From Streptomyces sp. SN-593 (GTDB taxonomy: Bacteria; Actinomycetota; Actinomycetes; Streptomycetales; Streptomycetaceae), in NCBI RefSeq assembly GCF_016756395.1, contig NZ_AP018365.1, positions 620,001-684,000 on the forward strand: DNA of 64,000 bases. Direction: 5' to 3'. Every line of letters begins with the position of its first letter. Positions within the stretch are counted from its first letter, which is position 1. Under the pieces are notes generated by a model. The model searched no databases. It was given only the letters and a program-made list of their open reading frames with translations, and was not told the DNA's origin. The position numbers and the translations under genes were made by a program. Of the stretch, positions 53,147-61,199 are shown one piece after another.

Positions 53147-53884
53147 TCACCAGGGGAGGGGACCGTCGTCGTCCACGAAGGTGCCGGTCGGGGCGCCGTC
53201 GGGGAGGGTGGCCAGGCGGATGGGGGTCGCCGCGCCCTGCGAGGGGGTGCGGGGCCCCTGGAAGCCGGTGAAGTCGGTGGCCACCAGGCCCGGGGAGGTG
53301 GCGTTGATCAGGATGCCGGTGCCGGCGAAGTGGCGGGCGTACTGGAGGGTGACGGCGTTGAGGTAGGACTTCGACGGCGCGTAGGCGGCCATGATCGGGC
53401 CGACCTCGGCCTCCGGGTCGGCCTGGAGCGCCAGCGAGCCGACGCTGCTGGAGACGTTCACGATGCGCGGCGCCCCCGAGCGCCGCAGCAGCGGCAGCAT
53501 CGCGTTCGTCACCCGGATCACCCCGATCACGTTGGTCTCCACCACCGCGCGGACCACGTCGAGGTCGAGCGCGGTCGGGTCCTGCACCCAGCCGGGGCCG
53601 GTCACGCCGGAGATGCCCGCGTTGTTGACCAGGGCGTCCAGGTGCCCCACCGAGCGGGCGAGCAGTTCCGCCGCCTCGGCCACGCTCCGGTCGGAGGTCA
53701 CGTCGAGGGGCACCCCGAAGGCGTCCGCCCCCGCGGCCCGCAGTCCCACGACGGCCGCCTCGCGCCGCGCGCCGTCCCGCGCGCCCACACCGACCCGGTA
53801 CCCGAGGGCACCGAGCCCCGCCGCGATCTCGTACCCGATCCCCTTGTTCGCGCCGGTGACCAGCGCCGTCCTCTTCTCACTCAT
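53147..53884 (-). CDS. short-chain dehydrogenase/reductase
   Basis: A 245-residue SDR. The cofactor motif TGANKGIG (about residues 11-18), the NNAG motif (LVNNAGISG) and the active-site YAPSK are all present, with Ser in VSSSVGSL. The pattern resembles carbonyl-reductase-like SDRs. The ATG at 53884 has GGGGAGC 10 bp upstream. It is divergent from a LysR gene with a four-arm dyad between them and is the probable target of that regulator. The substrate is unknown. Confidence 0.92.
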   Translation of the reverse strand: MSEKRTALVTGANKGIGYEIAAGLGALGYRVGVGARDGARREAAVVGLRAAGADAFGVPLDVTSDRSVAEAAELLARSVGHLDALVNNAGISGVTGPGWVQDPTALDLDVVRAVVETNVIGVIRVTNAMLPLLRRSGAPRIVNVSSSVGSLALQADPEAEVGPIMAAYAPSKSYLNAVTLQYARHFAGTGILINATSPGLVATDFTGFQGPRTPSQGAATPIRLATLPDGAPTGTFVDDDGPLPW

Positions 53885-53931
53885 GCCGCCGATGCTCCCC
53901 GCGCACCGGCCCGCGCGGCCAACACCGATGC

Positions 53932-53968
53932 GTACTCCTGTGATACCCGGGGGGTATCGCCGGAGTAC
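53932..53968. promoter_or_regulatory. nested four-arm dyad between SDR and LysR genes
   Basis: The arms GTACTCC (53932-53938), GATACCC (53942-53948), GGGTATC (53952-53958) and GGAGTAC (53962-53968) are separated by 3-base spacers. The outer pair and the inner pair are each perfect inverted repeats about a common centre at 53950. The right arm overlaps the TACGCT -10-like box of lysR at 53966-53971. This size and symmetry fit a LysR tetramer or two dimers. Confidence 0.75.
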
Positions 53969-53979
53969 GCTCGGTCCGC

Positions 53980-54843
53980 ATGGATGACCTGGAGACCCGC
54001 GAGCTGCGGTACTTCCTCGCCGTCGCCGAGGAACTGCACTTCGGCCGCGCCGCCGAGCGCCTGGGCATGGCACAGCCACCGCTGTCCCGCGCGATCCAGC
54101 GGCTCGAACGCCGCCTGGGTGTCACCCTCCTGCGACGCGACCGCCGCGGCGTGGCCCTGACCGGCGCCGGAGAGGTCCTGCTCGACGAGGGCCGCGCGGC
54201 GCTCGACGCGGCCACCGCCGCCGCCCGGCGCACCCGCCGCGCCGGCGGCGCCGACCGCCCGGGCGGCTCCCCGCACCGCCTGGTGCTCGCGGTGAAGGCC
54301 GCCGCCTCCCACGAGCTGCTGCAGAAGCTGCTGCACGCCTACGCCGCCGAGCCCGGCGCCGTCGAGGTCGAGGTGCTGCCGAGCGGCACCTGCGAGCAGG
54401 AGGACATGCTGCGCGACGGCCGCGCCGACGCGGCCCTGATGCACAAACCGTTCAACTCCCTCGCCGGGTTCGACAGCGAGGAACTGCTCACCGAGGGCCA
54501 GATCGCCGTCCTCCCCGCCGGGCACCCGCTCGCCGCACGGACGTCCCTGACGCTCGCCGAGGTCGGCGGCATCCCCGACCTGCCGCTCGCCCGGTGGGCG
54601 CGCCGCGGCGTCCACCCGCCCGGCCCCGGGCCCGAGATCCACGACCAGACGCAACTGGCCCAGCTCATCGCCCTCGGCCGCACCGTCGCCGTCTTCCCGG
54701 ACTCGGCCCGCGCGTGGCTGTGGGCCGAGCACGCCGCCGTGCCGCTGAGCGACGCGCCGCCCGTCGTCACGCACATCGCCTGGCCCGCGCACAGCCGCTC
54801 GCTCGCCCTGGCCGGCCTGGTCCGCACCGCCACCCGGCTGTGA
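53980..54843 (+). CDS. LysR-family transcriptional regulator
   Basis: A 287-residue protein. The winged helix (LRYFLAVAEELHFGRAAERLGMAQPPLSRAIQRLERRLGVTLLRR) begins at about residue 9 and a LysR substrate-binding domain follows. The ATG at 53980 lies 8 bp after TACGCT, so the transcript may be leaderless and directly repressed by its own product at the overlapping dyad. It probably controls the divergent SDR gene. Confidence 0.92.
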   Translation: MDDLETRELRYFLAVAEELHFGRAAERLGMAQPPLSRAIQRLERRLGVTLLRRDRRGVALTGAGEVLLDEGRAALDAATAAARRTRRAGGADRPGGSPHRLVLAVKAAASHELLQKLLHAYAAEPGAVEVEVLPSGTCEQEDMLRDGRADAALMHKPFNSLAGFDSEELLTEGQIAVLPAGHPLAARTSLTLAEVGGIPDLPLARWARRGVHPPGPGPEIHDQTQLAQLIALGRTVAVFPDSARAWLWAEHAAVPLSDAPPVVTHIAWPAHSRSLALAGLVRTATRL

Positions 54844-55037
54844 CGGCCCGGTCCCCCCCGCAGCCACCCGGCGGTGTCGGACCCGGCCCCCCGCGGCGTG
54901 TGACGGTCCGGCCGCACCGCGACCCGGCCGCCGGGCCGAGGGGTCCGGCCCGTCGTACGCTGCGGGCACCGGCGCGACACGTTCACGCGCGGCGCTCCTG
55001 GCGGGGCCGCGCAGGCGAAGGGCGGCTGAGTTCTCCG

Positions 55038-56165
55038 ATGGCATCGACGACCTACACCGTGGCACCGATCAGCACACGCCGACACCTGGACTTCGTGGCG
55101 GAGCGGGGGAGCGCCAGCCACCTGCAGATGCCGTCGTGGGGCGGGGTGAAACCGGACTGGCGGGCGGAGAGCCTGGGATGGAGCGACGGCGCCGGGCGGC
55201 TGGTGGGGGCGGGTCTGGTGCTGTACCGGCCGCTGCCGGGGGTGCGGCGGTCGCTGGCGTACCTTCCGGAGGGCCCGGTGATCGACTGGCACGCCGACGA
55301 CCTGGACCGGTGGCTGGAGCCGCTGGTGGCGCACTGCCGGGGCCGGGGCGCGTTCGCGGTGCGGGTCGGCCCGCGGGTGGAGGCGCGGACCTGGGACGCG
55401 GCGGCGGTCAAGGCCGCGATCGCCGACCCGGCCGTCACCCGGTTGGGCGAGGCCGAGCCGACGTGGCGGGACCCGCGGGCCGCCGAGGTGGAGGCGCGGC
55501 TGCGTGCGGCGCGGTGGCGGCCGGCCCGGACCGGCACGGACGGCTTCGGCGCGGGCCAGCCGCGGTTCGTGTGGCGGCTGCCGCTCGGCGGCCGGGTGCC
55601 GGAGGACGTCCTGCGCGGCTTCAGCCAGCAGTGGCGGCGCAACGTGAGGAAGGCCGACAACGCCGGTGTGAAGGTGGTCCGCGGTGACGCCGCCGATCTG
55701 CCCGAGTTCCACCGGCTGTACGTGGAGACCGCGCGCCGCGACGGCTTCGTGCCGCGCCCGGCGGAGTACTTCGCGCGGATGTGGTCCGCGCTGACCGCGG
55801 AGGACCCGGACCGGATGCGGCTCTACCTCGCCTCGCACGACGGCGACGTGCTCTCGGCGGCCACGATGCTCACGGTCGGCGGGCACGTCTGGTACTCCTA
55901 CGGCGCCTCCACGGCGCTGCGCCGCGAAGTGCAGCCGAACAACGCGATCCAGTGGCAGATGATGCGGGACGCCTGCGAACTGGGCGCCTCCGTCTACGAC
56001 TTCCGCGGCATCACGGACACGGTGGACGCGTCCGACCCGCACCTGGGGCTGCTGCGCTTCAAGTCGGGCGCGGGCGGCGAGGCGTGCGAGAACATCGGCG
56101 AGTGGGACTTCCCGGTGAACCGGGTGCTGCACCGCGCGCTCGACGCCTACCTGTCACGGCGCTGA
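55038..56165 (+). CDS. FemX/FemAB-like aminoacyltransferase
   Basis: A 375-residue protein of the FemABX family. The N-terminal part ends in SASHLQMPSWGGVKPDW; the second GNAT-like half contains FSQQWRRNVRKADNAGVKVVRG and WYSYGASTALRREVQPNNAIQWQMMRDACELGASVYDFRGI, both typical. Such enzymes use aminoacyl-tRNA to add an amino acid (in Streptomyces usually Gly) to the lipid II side chain, though non-peptidoglycan homologues exist. The ATG at 55038 follows an uncertain ribosome-binding site. It is separated from the LysR gene by 194 bp and convergent with the sialidase. Confidence 0.88.
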   Translation: MASTTYTVAPISTRRHLDFVAERGSASHLQMPSWGGVKPDWRAESLGWSDGAGRLVGAGLVLYRPLPGVRRSLAYLPEGPVIDWHADDLDRWLEPLVAHCRGRGAFAVRVGPRVEARTWDAAAVKAAIADPAVTRLGEAEPTWRDPRAAEVEARLRAARWRPARTGTDGFGAGQPRFVWRLPLGGRVPEDVLRGFSQQWRRNVRKADNAGVKVVRGDAADLPEFHRLYVETARRDGFVPRPAEYFARMWSALTAEDPDRMRLYLASHDGDVLSAATMLTVGGHVWYSYGASTALRREVQPNNAIQWQMMRDACELGASVYDFRGITDTVDASDPHLGLLRFKSGAGGEACENIGEWDFPVNRVLHRALDAYLSRR

Positions 56166-56200
56166 GCGTCGGGCGAGGCAGGGGGCGGTCCCCGCCCGAC

Positions 56201-56230
56201 GTCACGCCGTCACGCCGTCACGCCGTCACG
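56201..56230. repeat. 8-bp tandem repeat (GTCACGCC) at the sialidase stop
   Basis: Three perfect copies of GTCACGCC and a partial fourth occupy 56201-56230. The sialidase stop codon (TGA on the minus strand at 56226-56228) lies inside the array. Confidence 0.9.
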
Positions 56231-57431
56231 GGTGCAGCTCCCGCAGGGGGAGCCGGGCGAAGGCGATCCGGTCGTACGCGGTCGCGGTGCCGGTCTCGTA
56301 GAGGAGGCCGACCTCGTCGGGACCGGTCTGCACCAGATCGCTGTACCCGGCGGGGAGTCGGCTCAGGGTGCGGACGTCGGCCCAGGTGCGGCCGCCGTCG
56401 GCGCTGGCGCGCACCGCCATGGCGGCGCGGGCGTCGGGGTCGGCCGGGCCCGCGAACAGCAGTGGCCCGCCGACCGGTTGGAGCAGGCTGCCCTGCACGA
56501 CGGGCCCGGACAGCTCGACCTGGGGCGCGTACGGCTGCTCCAGGTGCTCGCCGCCGTCGGCGCTGCGGGCGTCCACGCGGACGCCCGGCGCGCTGCCGTT
56601 CTGGTCGCGGGCGTTGAAGTACACGGTGCCGTCCGCCAGTTGCGCGACGGCCGTCTCGTTGGCGTTGACCACGCCGTCGGGTGTGCCGTCCACGAACCCG
56701 ATCCGCCAGGTGGTGCCGCCGTCGTCGCTCAGCAGGCAGTGGCCGCCGTAGTACTTCGCCTCGGTGCCGGTGTCCGCGGAGCCGGCCGGGGGCGCCGAGG
56801 AGTGGTTCGCGGGTGCGACGAGGCGACCGCGGTGGGGGCCGGTCCCCAGCGCGATCGCGTGGCCCGGACCGGTCGCGTACCAGCGCCAGTCCGGGTGCCC
56901 GGCCGCCGCGGTGATCTCCCGCGGCGCGGTGAAGGTCAGCCCGTCGTCCGTGCTGTGCTGCACCCACACCCTGCGGCCGTCCGCCGCCGGCGCCTGGCCG
57001 GACATGATCTGCTCCTCCGTCACCCCCGCGCCGTTCGTGCACGTCAGCAGGGTGATACGGCCGGTACGCGGGTCTACCACGGGCGCCGGGTTGCCGTGCG
57101 TGTCCGTGCCGTCGCCCGCGACCACGGCCTGGCCGGCCCAGGTGCGGCCGCCGTCCGCGGACCGCCTCGCCACGACCACCGTCCGGGCGCTGTCCGCGCT
57201 CCCGCTCCTCGCCTCGGCGAACGCCAACAAGGTGCCGCGCGTCGTGCGGACCACGGCCGGGATGCGGTACACGGCGTAGCCGTCCGCGCCCGAGGTGAAC
57301 ACGGTCGTCTCGGGTGCCGGGCCGGTCGTGCCGCCTTCCGTGGCGGCCGCGGCTCTCGTCGACACCCCGGCCAGGCCCAGCGCCCCCACGGTCAGCGGCA
57401 GCACGATGAGCCTGCGACGGCTGAACGACAT
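56226..57431 (-). CDS. secreted sialidase (GH33 exo-alpha-sialidase)
   Basis: A 401-residue exported enzyme. SRRRLIVLPLTVGALGLAG is a Tat-like signal with an Ala-rich cleavage region near 25-30. YRIP at 55-58 gives the first Arg of the triad. Asp-box motifs (SxDGGxTW) occur at about 91, 160, 235, 290 and 343; the first, third and last match best, while the others are degenerate. A Glu in NETAVAQL (259), an Arg in NARD (275) and a Tyr in AGYSDL (363) are the likely catalytic set. It cleaves terminal sialic acids, or KDN-like sugars, outside the cell. It lies 140 bp downstream of the aldolase gene on the same strand. Confidence 0.9.
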   Translation of the reverse strand: MSFSRRRLIVLPLTVGALGLAGVSTRAAAATEGGTTGPAPETTVFTSGADGYAVYRIPAVVRTTRGTLLAFAEARSGSADSARTVVVARRSADGGRTWAGQAVVAGDGTDTHGNPAPVVDPRTGRITLLTCTNGAGVTEEQIMSGQAPAADGRRVWVQHSTDDGLTFTAPREITAAAGHPDWRWYATGPGHAIALGTGPHRGRLVAPANHSSAPPAGSADTGTEAKYYGGHCLLSDDGGTTWRIGFVDGTPDGVVNANETAVAQLADGTVYFNARDQNGSAPGVRVDARSADGGEHLEQPYAPQVELSGPVVQGSLLQPVGGPLLFAGPADPDARAAMAVRASADGGRTWADVRTLSRLPAGYSDLVQTGPDEVGLLYETGTATAYDRIAFARLPLRELHP

Positions 57432-57571
57432 CTCCGGTCTCCTCTCCGACGTACGTACTGCTGGCGTGATGGCGGTGCGGGTCGCGCGCGACCGGGAGGC
57501 CGTGGCCCGGCCGGTACGGGCGCCGACGGGTACGGACCGGCGGGTACGGACCGGCGGTACGAGCCGACCGG

Positions 57572-58510
57572 TCACGATCCGCCGGACAGGGCCTGGCCGA
57601 CCGGGTCCAGGCCCGCCTCGGCGAGCCGGTCGGCGACGGCGGCGGCCTCCTCCGCGGTGAGGGGCAGCAGCGGCGCCTGGGTGCGGCCGGAGCGGATGAC
57701 ACCACGGGCAGCGAGCGCGGCCTTGAACGCGCCGAGCGCCGCGGACATCCGTCCGATCCGGGTACGGTCGGCCACCTCGATGATGCCGAACAGCGCGGTG
57801 AGCCGCCGCTGCTCGGCCCGTGCGGCGGCGCCGTCCCCGCGCCGGGCCGCCTCGTAGAGCCGGACGTACCCGTGCGGGTCGACGTTGCCGAGCCCGGGCA
57901 CGATCCCGTCCGCGCCCCGCTCCATGGCGAGGTCGGCCAGCGTCTCGGAGCCGGTCAGGCACCCGACGCCGCTGCCGGAGGTGCCGTCGAGCACGCGCTG
58001 GAAGCCCTCCAGGTCGCCCGAGGAGTCCTTGACCGCGGCGATCACCTTGTCCCGGGCGAGGCCCACCAGCAGCGCGGGGGGCAGCTTGACGTGGGTGTTC
58101 GCCGGGATGTCGTAGGCGACCAGCGGCACGTCCAGGGCGGCGTGCAGGAGTTCGTAGTGGGCGCGTACCTCGGCATCGGTGACGCCCACGTAGAAGGGCG
58201 CGGTGACCACGACCGCGTCGGCGCCGATCGCCTGGGCGCGCCGGGCGTGGTCGAGCACCCGCAGCGTGCCGGTGTCGATCGCGCCGGCCAGCACCGGAAC
58301 CTGCCCGGCGGCGGTGGCGACGACCGTCCGCAGGGCGACGTCCCTCGCGGCGTCGGTCAGTTGGGCGATCTCCCCGGTGGAGCCGCCGACGAACAGGCCG
58401 TGCACGCCGGCGTCGAGCTGGAAGGCTGTGAGGCGTTCCAGCGACGCGGTGTCCACCTCCCCGTCGTCGGTCAACGGGGTGCACAGGGGAGGGACGACTC
58501 CGTGGAACAT
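57572..58510 (-). CDS. DapA/NanA-family aldolase (sialic-acid-lyase-like)
   Basis: A 312-residue TIM-barrel class I aldolase. GSTGE (43-47), Tyr 133 in VAYDIPANTH and the Schiff-base Lys 161 in AAVKDSSGD are all in place. The local context supports N-acetylneuraminate lyase: it lies between a sialidase and a NanT-like carrier, with which it shares a TGATG overlap. Related members include 2-keto-3-deoxygluconate aldolase and DapA, so the exact substrate is inferred. GAGGACC precedes the ATG at 58510. Confidence 0.88.
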   Translation of the reverse strand: MFHGVVPPLCTPLTDDGEVDTASLERLTAFQLDAGVHGLFVGGSTGEIAQLTDAARDVALRTVVATAAGQVPVLAGAIDTGTLRVLDHARRAQAIGADAVVVTAPFYVGVTDAEVRAHYELLHAALDVPLVAYDIPANTHVKLPPALLVGLARDKVIAAVKDSSGDLEGFQRVLDGTSGSGVGCLTGSETLADLAMERGADGIVPGLGNVDPHGYVRLYEAARRGDGAAARAEQRRLTALFGIIEVADRTRIGRMSAALGAFKAALAARGVIRSGRTQAPLLPLTAEEAAAVADRLAEAGLDPVGQALSGGS

Positions 58511-60114
58511 CAGGTCCTCTTCACGGTGTTGGTGCCGGTGGGTGGTGCGGGATCGGACGGCGGTGCGGGGGCGGTGGGCGGTGCCGGGGCGGCGGGCGCG
58601 CCGGGCACCATTCCGCTGCCGGGGTCGGGATCGGCATCGATGCGGGCGCCGCTGCCGGGATCGGCGTAGGCGTCGGCTTCCAGGCGGTCGCGCGGGGGCA
58701 GCCCGGCGCGTTCCGCCCGCCGGTCCGCGGCGGCCTGCACCCGTACCGGCACGTCGAATCCGACCAGCAGGACGACCAGGGCGGTGAGCGCCACGCCGAG
58801 CACCGCGATGGACCTGCCCAGGCTCAGCGGCTCGGCGAGCTTGGCGCCGAGGATCGGGGCGGCGGCGCCGCCGAGCGCGCCGACGTTGTAGCTGAACCCG
58901 AGCGCCGCCGCCCGGATGTTCAGCGGGTAGTGGTCGCTGACGTACTTCGGCAGCACCCCCGAGCCGCCCGAGCCGGTGCCGACCAGCATGAACAGCAGCA
59001 CCCACATCCACACGGTGTGGCCGGAGCCGAGCGCGAAGACCGGCACCACGAAGGCGAGCGAGGCGGTCAGCATCCCGGTGTACGCGATCCGGGTGCCGAA
59101 CCGGTCGCCGAGGTAGCCGCTGAGCACGCACCCGAGGGCGTAGCCGCACCCGGCGTACAGCAGGGCGTCGGACACCTGGTCGGGGCTGTAGTGCAGCGAG
59201 GTCTTCAGGTAGGTCGGCAGCAGTGCCTGGAGCGGCCAGGAGTAGAGGAACGCGCAGAACACGGTGACCATCAGCGCGACCACCACGGGCCACAGCCGCC
59301 CGGCGAACTGCACGGTCAGGGCCACGAAACAGGCCGTGATCACGGCGACCAGCGCGAGGGTGACCGCCATGTCCTGCCCGCGCAGCACCACGACGAGCGC
59401 GACCGCGGCAGCGAGGCAGACCACGACGTTGAGCGCCCGGCGCGACCCGCCGGAGAACAGGACCGCGGTGGCGCTGACCGGGCGGCGGCCGGAGTCGGCC
59501 GCCCGCTGCCACTCGGTCGCCTCCGGCAGCCGGCGGCGCAGGTAGACCGCGAGGACCACCGGCAGGATGCCGATCCAGAACAGCACCCGCCAACTGCTGT
59601 GCGGCACGACCCAGGCGTACGCCTTGGCGGCGAGCACGCCGCCGAGCGGGTAGCCCGAGAGGATCATGCCGCTGGCGGTGTTGCGGAGCCGCCGCGGCCA
59701 GCTCTCGATGAGGTAGGTGACGCTGGTGCCGTACTCGCCGGCCATTCCGAGGCCGACGACCATGCGGAAGGCGAAGAGCGACCAGTAGTCCCAGGAGAAG
59801 CCGCAGAGCACCGAGCCCACGGCGTACAGCGCGATGCTCAGCACCATCGCCGGGCGGCGGCCGAACCGGTCGCCCAGCGCACCGATGGCCAGGCCGCCGA
59901 ACCAGCGGGAGACGAAGGCGGCGGACACCAGGGTCGCGGCGGTGACCGTGGACAGGTGGAAGTCCCGCGAGATCTCCGTGAGGACCAGCGTGATCAGGAC
60001 GAAGTCGAAGCCGTCCATCGCGTAGCCGAGCCAGGCCGCCGCGAAGGACTTCCAGTCCTGGCGGGACAGCTCCGCGCGCCAGCGCAGCGGTGGTGCTTGG
60101 GGGTGGTGGCTCAT
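58510..60114 (-). CDS. MFS carrier, sialate:H+ symporter (NanT)-like
   Basis: A 534-residue carrier. The MFS signature is in IGALGDRFGRRPAMVL after span 2, and SWDYWSLFAFRMVVGLGMAGEYGTSVTYLIESWPRRLRN is the conserved span 4-5 region of the sialate/SHS family. Twelve to fourteen spans are visible. The last ~65 residues form a Pro/Ala/Asp-rich tail. The ATG at 60114 was chosen because the hydrophobic pattern begins ~20 residues later, while a longer upstream frame is Pro/Arg-rich. Its stop shares one base with the aldolase start, so both are co-translated. Sialic acid uptake is inferred from context. Confidence 0.87.
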   Translation of the reverse strand: MSHHPQAPPLRWRAELSRQDWKSFAAAWLGYAMDGFDFVLITLVLTEISRDFHLSTVTAATLVSAAFVSRWFGGLAIGALGDRFGRRPAMVLSIALYAVGSVLCGFSWDYWSLFAFRMVVGLGMAGEYGTSVTYLIESWPRRLRNTASGMILSGYPLGGVLAAKAYAWVVPHSSWRVLFWIGILPVVLAVYLRRRLPEATEWQRAADSGRRPVSATAVLFSGGSRRALNVVVCLAAAVALVVVLRGQDMAVTLALVAVITACFVALTVQFAGRLWPVVVALMVTVFCAFLYSWPLQALLPTYLKTSLHYSPDQVSDALLYAGCGYALGCVLSGYLGDRFGTRIAYTGMLTASLAFVVPVFALGSGHTVWMWVLLFMLVGTGSGGSGVLPKYVSDHYPLNIRAAALGFSYNVGALGGAAAPILGAKLAEPLSLGRSIAVLGVALTALVVLLVGFDVPVRVQAAADRRAERAGLPPRDRLEADAYADPGSGARIDADPDPGSGMVPGAPAAPAPPTAPAPPSDPAPPTGTNTVKRT

Positions 60115-60285
60115 ACGGCTCGCATCCTCGGGAGCGGGTGGACGGTGCGGTCGGGGCGGTGCGGGGCGGTGGGGCGGGGCGGTCGAACGGGGCGGGCACG
60201 GCGGTGCCCTGGCGTACGGCGCCGGACGCCCGGGTCCGTGACGCACCGTACGGGCCGACTCCGCACCCGCTCCAGGTCGGACGTG

Positions 60286-60320
60286 GGACGTCCGACGTCC
60301 TACGGTCAAGGTAACGTAGG
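60286..60320. promoter_or_regulatory. candidate FadR-type operators upstream of the regulator
   Basis: GGACGTC (60286-60292) and GACGTCC (60294-60300) form a 15-bp perfect palindrome around one base; a similar half-site GGACGTG lies at 60279-60285. CCTACG (60299-60304) and CGTAGG (60315-60320) form another inverted repeat overlapping the TAACGT box (60312-60317) that precedes the fadR ATG. Both are well placed for autoregulation and for control of the divergent carrier-aldolase genes. Confidence 0.6.
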
Positions 60321-60324
60321 CGCC

Positions 60325-61071
60325 ATGCCCGCTTCGCGCAAGCCCCTCGCCCCGGAGGTCTCACCGCAGGCCCGGGGCCGGCGGCCCACCGTGCAGGACC
60401 AGATCACCGACCTGATCGTGGAGCTGGACCTCGATCCGGGCGAGGCGCTGCCGCCGGAGCCCGAGCTGATGCGCGTGCTCGGGGTCAGCCGGAACTCGGT
60501 GCGCGAGGCGCTCAAGGGCCTCCAGGCGCTGGGCATCGTGGACATCCGCCACGGCTACGGCACGTACGTCGGCACCGCGCAGCTACTGTCCATGGCGCCC
60601 GGCCTGCTCTTCCACTCCCGGCTGGCGGTGCGCCGCGAGCACCCGGGGGCCCTGCGCGACATCGTGGAGGTGCGGGCGATGCTGGAGAGCGGACTGATCC
60701 GGCGCTCGGCCGCGGAGCTGTCCGCCGCCGACCTCGACCGCCTCCAGGCCGAGCTGGACGCGCTGGCCGCCGACGGCGCGCCGGCCCGCGCCGACCACGA
60801 CCGGCGGTTCCACGAACTGCTCTACGAGCCGCTGGGCAACACGCTGGCGCTCCAGCTCATCGCCCTGTTCTGGGGGGTGTACCGGCAACTCGAAGGCGAG
60901 GTCGGCAAGCCCCGCACCGATCACGAGCAGGTGGTGCGCCAGCACCGCAAGGTCCTGGCGGCGCTCCGCTCCCGCGACCCGGACGCGGCGGCGGCCGCCA
61001 TCGCCGACCACTTCGCGGACGTCACCGCCCGCACCGAGCGGCTGGCGGCGGACCGGTTGCCACCCGCCTGA
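60325..61071 (+). CDS. GntR-family regulator, FadR subfamily
   Basis: A 248-residue regulator. The winged helix covers about residues 20-85 (TVQDQITDLIVELDLDPGEALPPEPELMRVLGVSRNSVREALKGLQALGIVDIRHGYGTYV). An all-helical FCD effector domain follows, with LRDIVEVRAMLESGLIRRSA and the metal-site pattern DHDRRFHELLY and HRKVLAALR. FadR-type proteins regulate sugar-acid and sialic acid catabolism. It is divergent from the NanT-like carrier, so it most likely controls the sialic-acid-like unit. The ATG at 60325 lies 7 bp after TAACGT, so the transcript may be leaderless. Confidence 0.92.
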   Translation: MPASRKPLAPEVSPQARGRRPTVQDQITDLIVELDLDPGEALPPEPELMRVLGVSRNSVREALKGLQALGIVDIRHGYGTYVGTAQLLSMAPGLLFHSRLAVRREHPGALRDIVEVRAMLESGLIRRSAAELSAADLDRLQAELDALAADGAPARADHDRRFHELLYEPLGNTLALQLIALFWGVYRQLEGEVGKPRTDHEQVVRQHRKVLAALRSRDPDAAAAAIADHFADVTARTERLAADRLPPA

Positions 61072-61112
61072 CGGGTCCGCGCGACGGCCGCGCGACGTCC
61101 CGCACGCCCCTG

Positions 61113-61199
61113 GTGTAACGCCGTGAAACGGCGCCGCACCCTGGTCGGCTCGGCCAGGGCGGGGTTACGCTGCGCGGGTGAAACGGGAGGGTGTAACGC
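61113..61199. repeat. paired direct repeats upstream of the LacI gene
   Basis: GTGTAACGC occurs at 61113-61121 and 61191-61199, and GTGAAACGG at 61123-61131 and 61178-61186, in opposite order around the promoter region. The second GTGTAACGC ends one base before the LacI start. They may be operators for this LacI protein. Confidence 0.5.

Noticed and set aside
57572..60364. A 930-residue minus-strand frame suggesting an MFS-aldolase fusion
   Set aside because: The aldolase is in this frame but the MFS is in another; the N-terminal part is a shadow. The genes are separate with a TGATG overlap.
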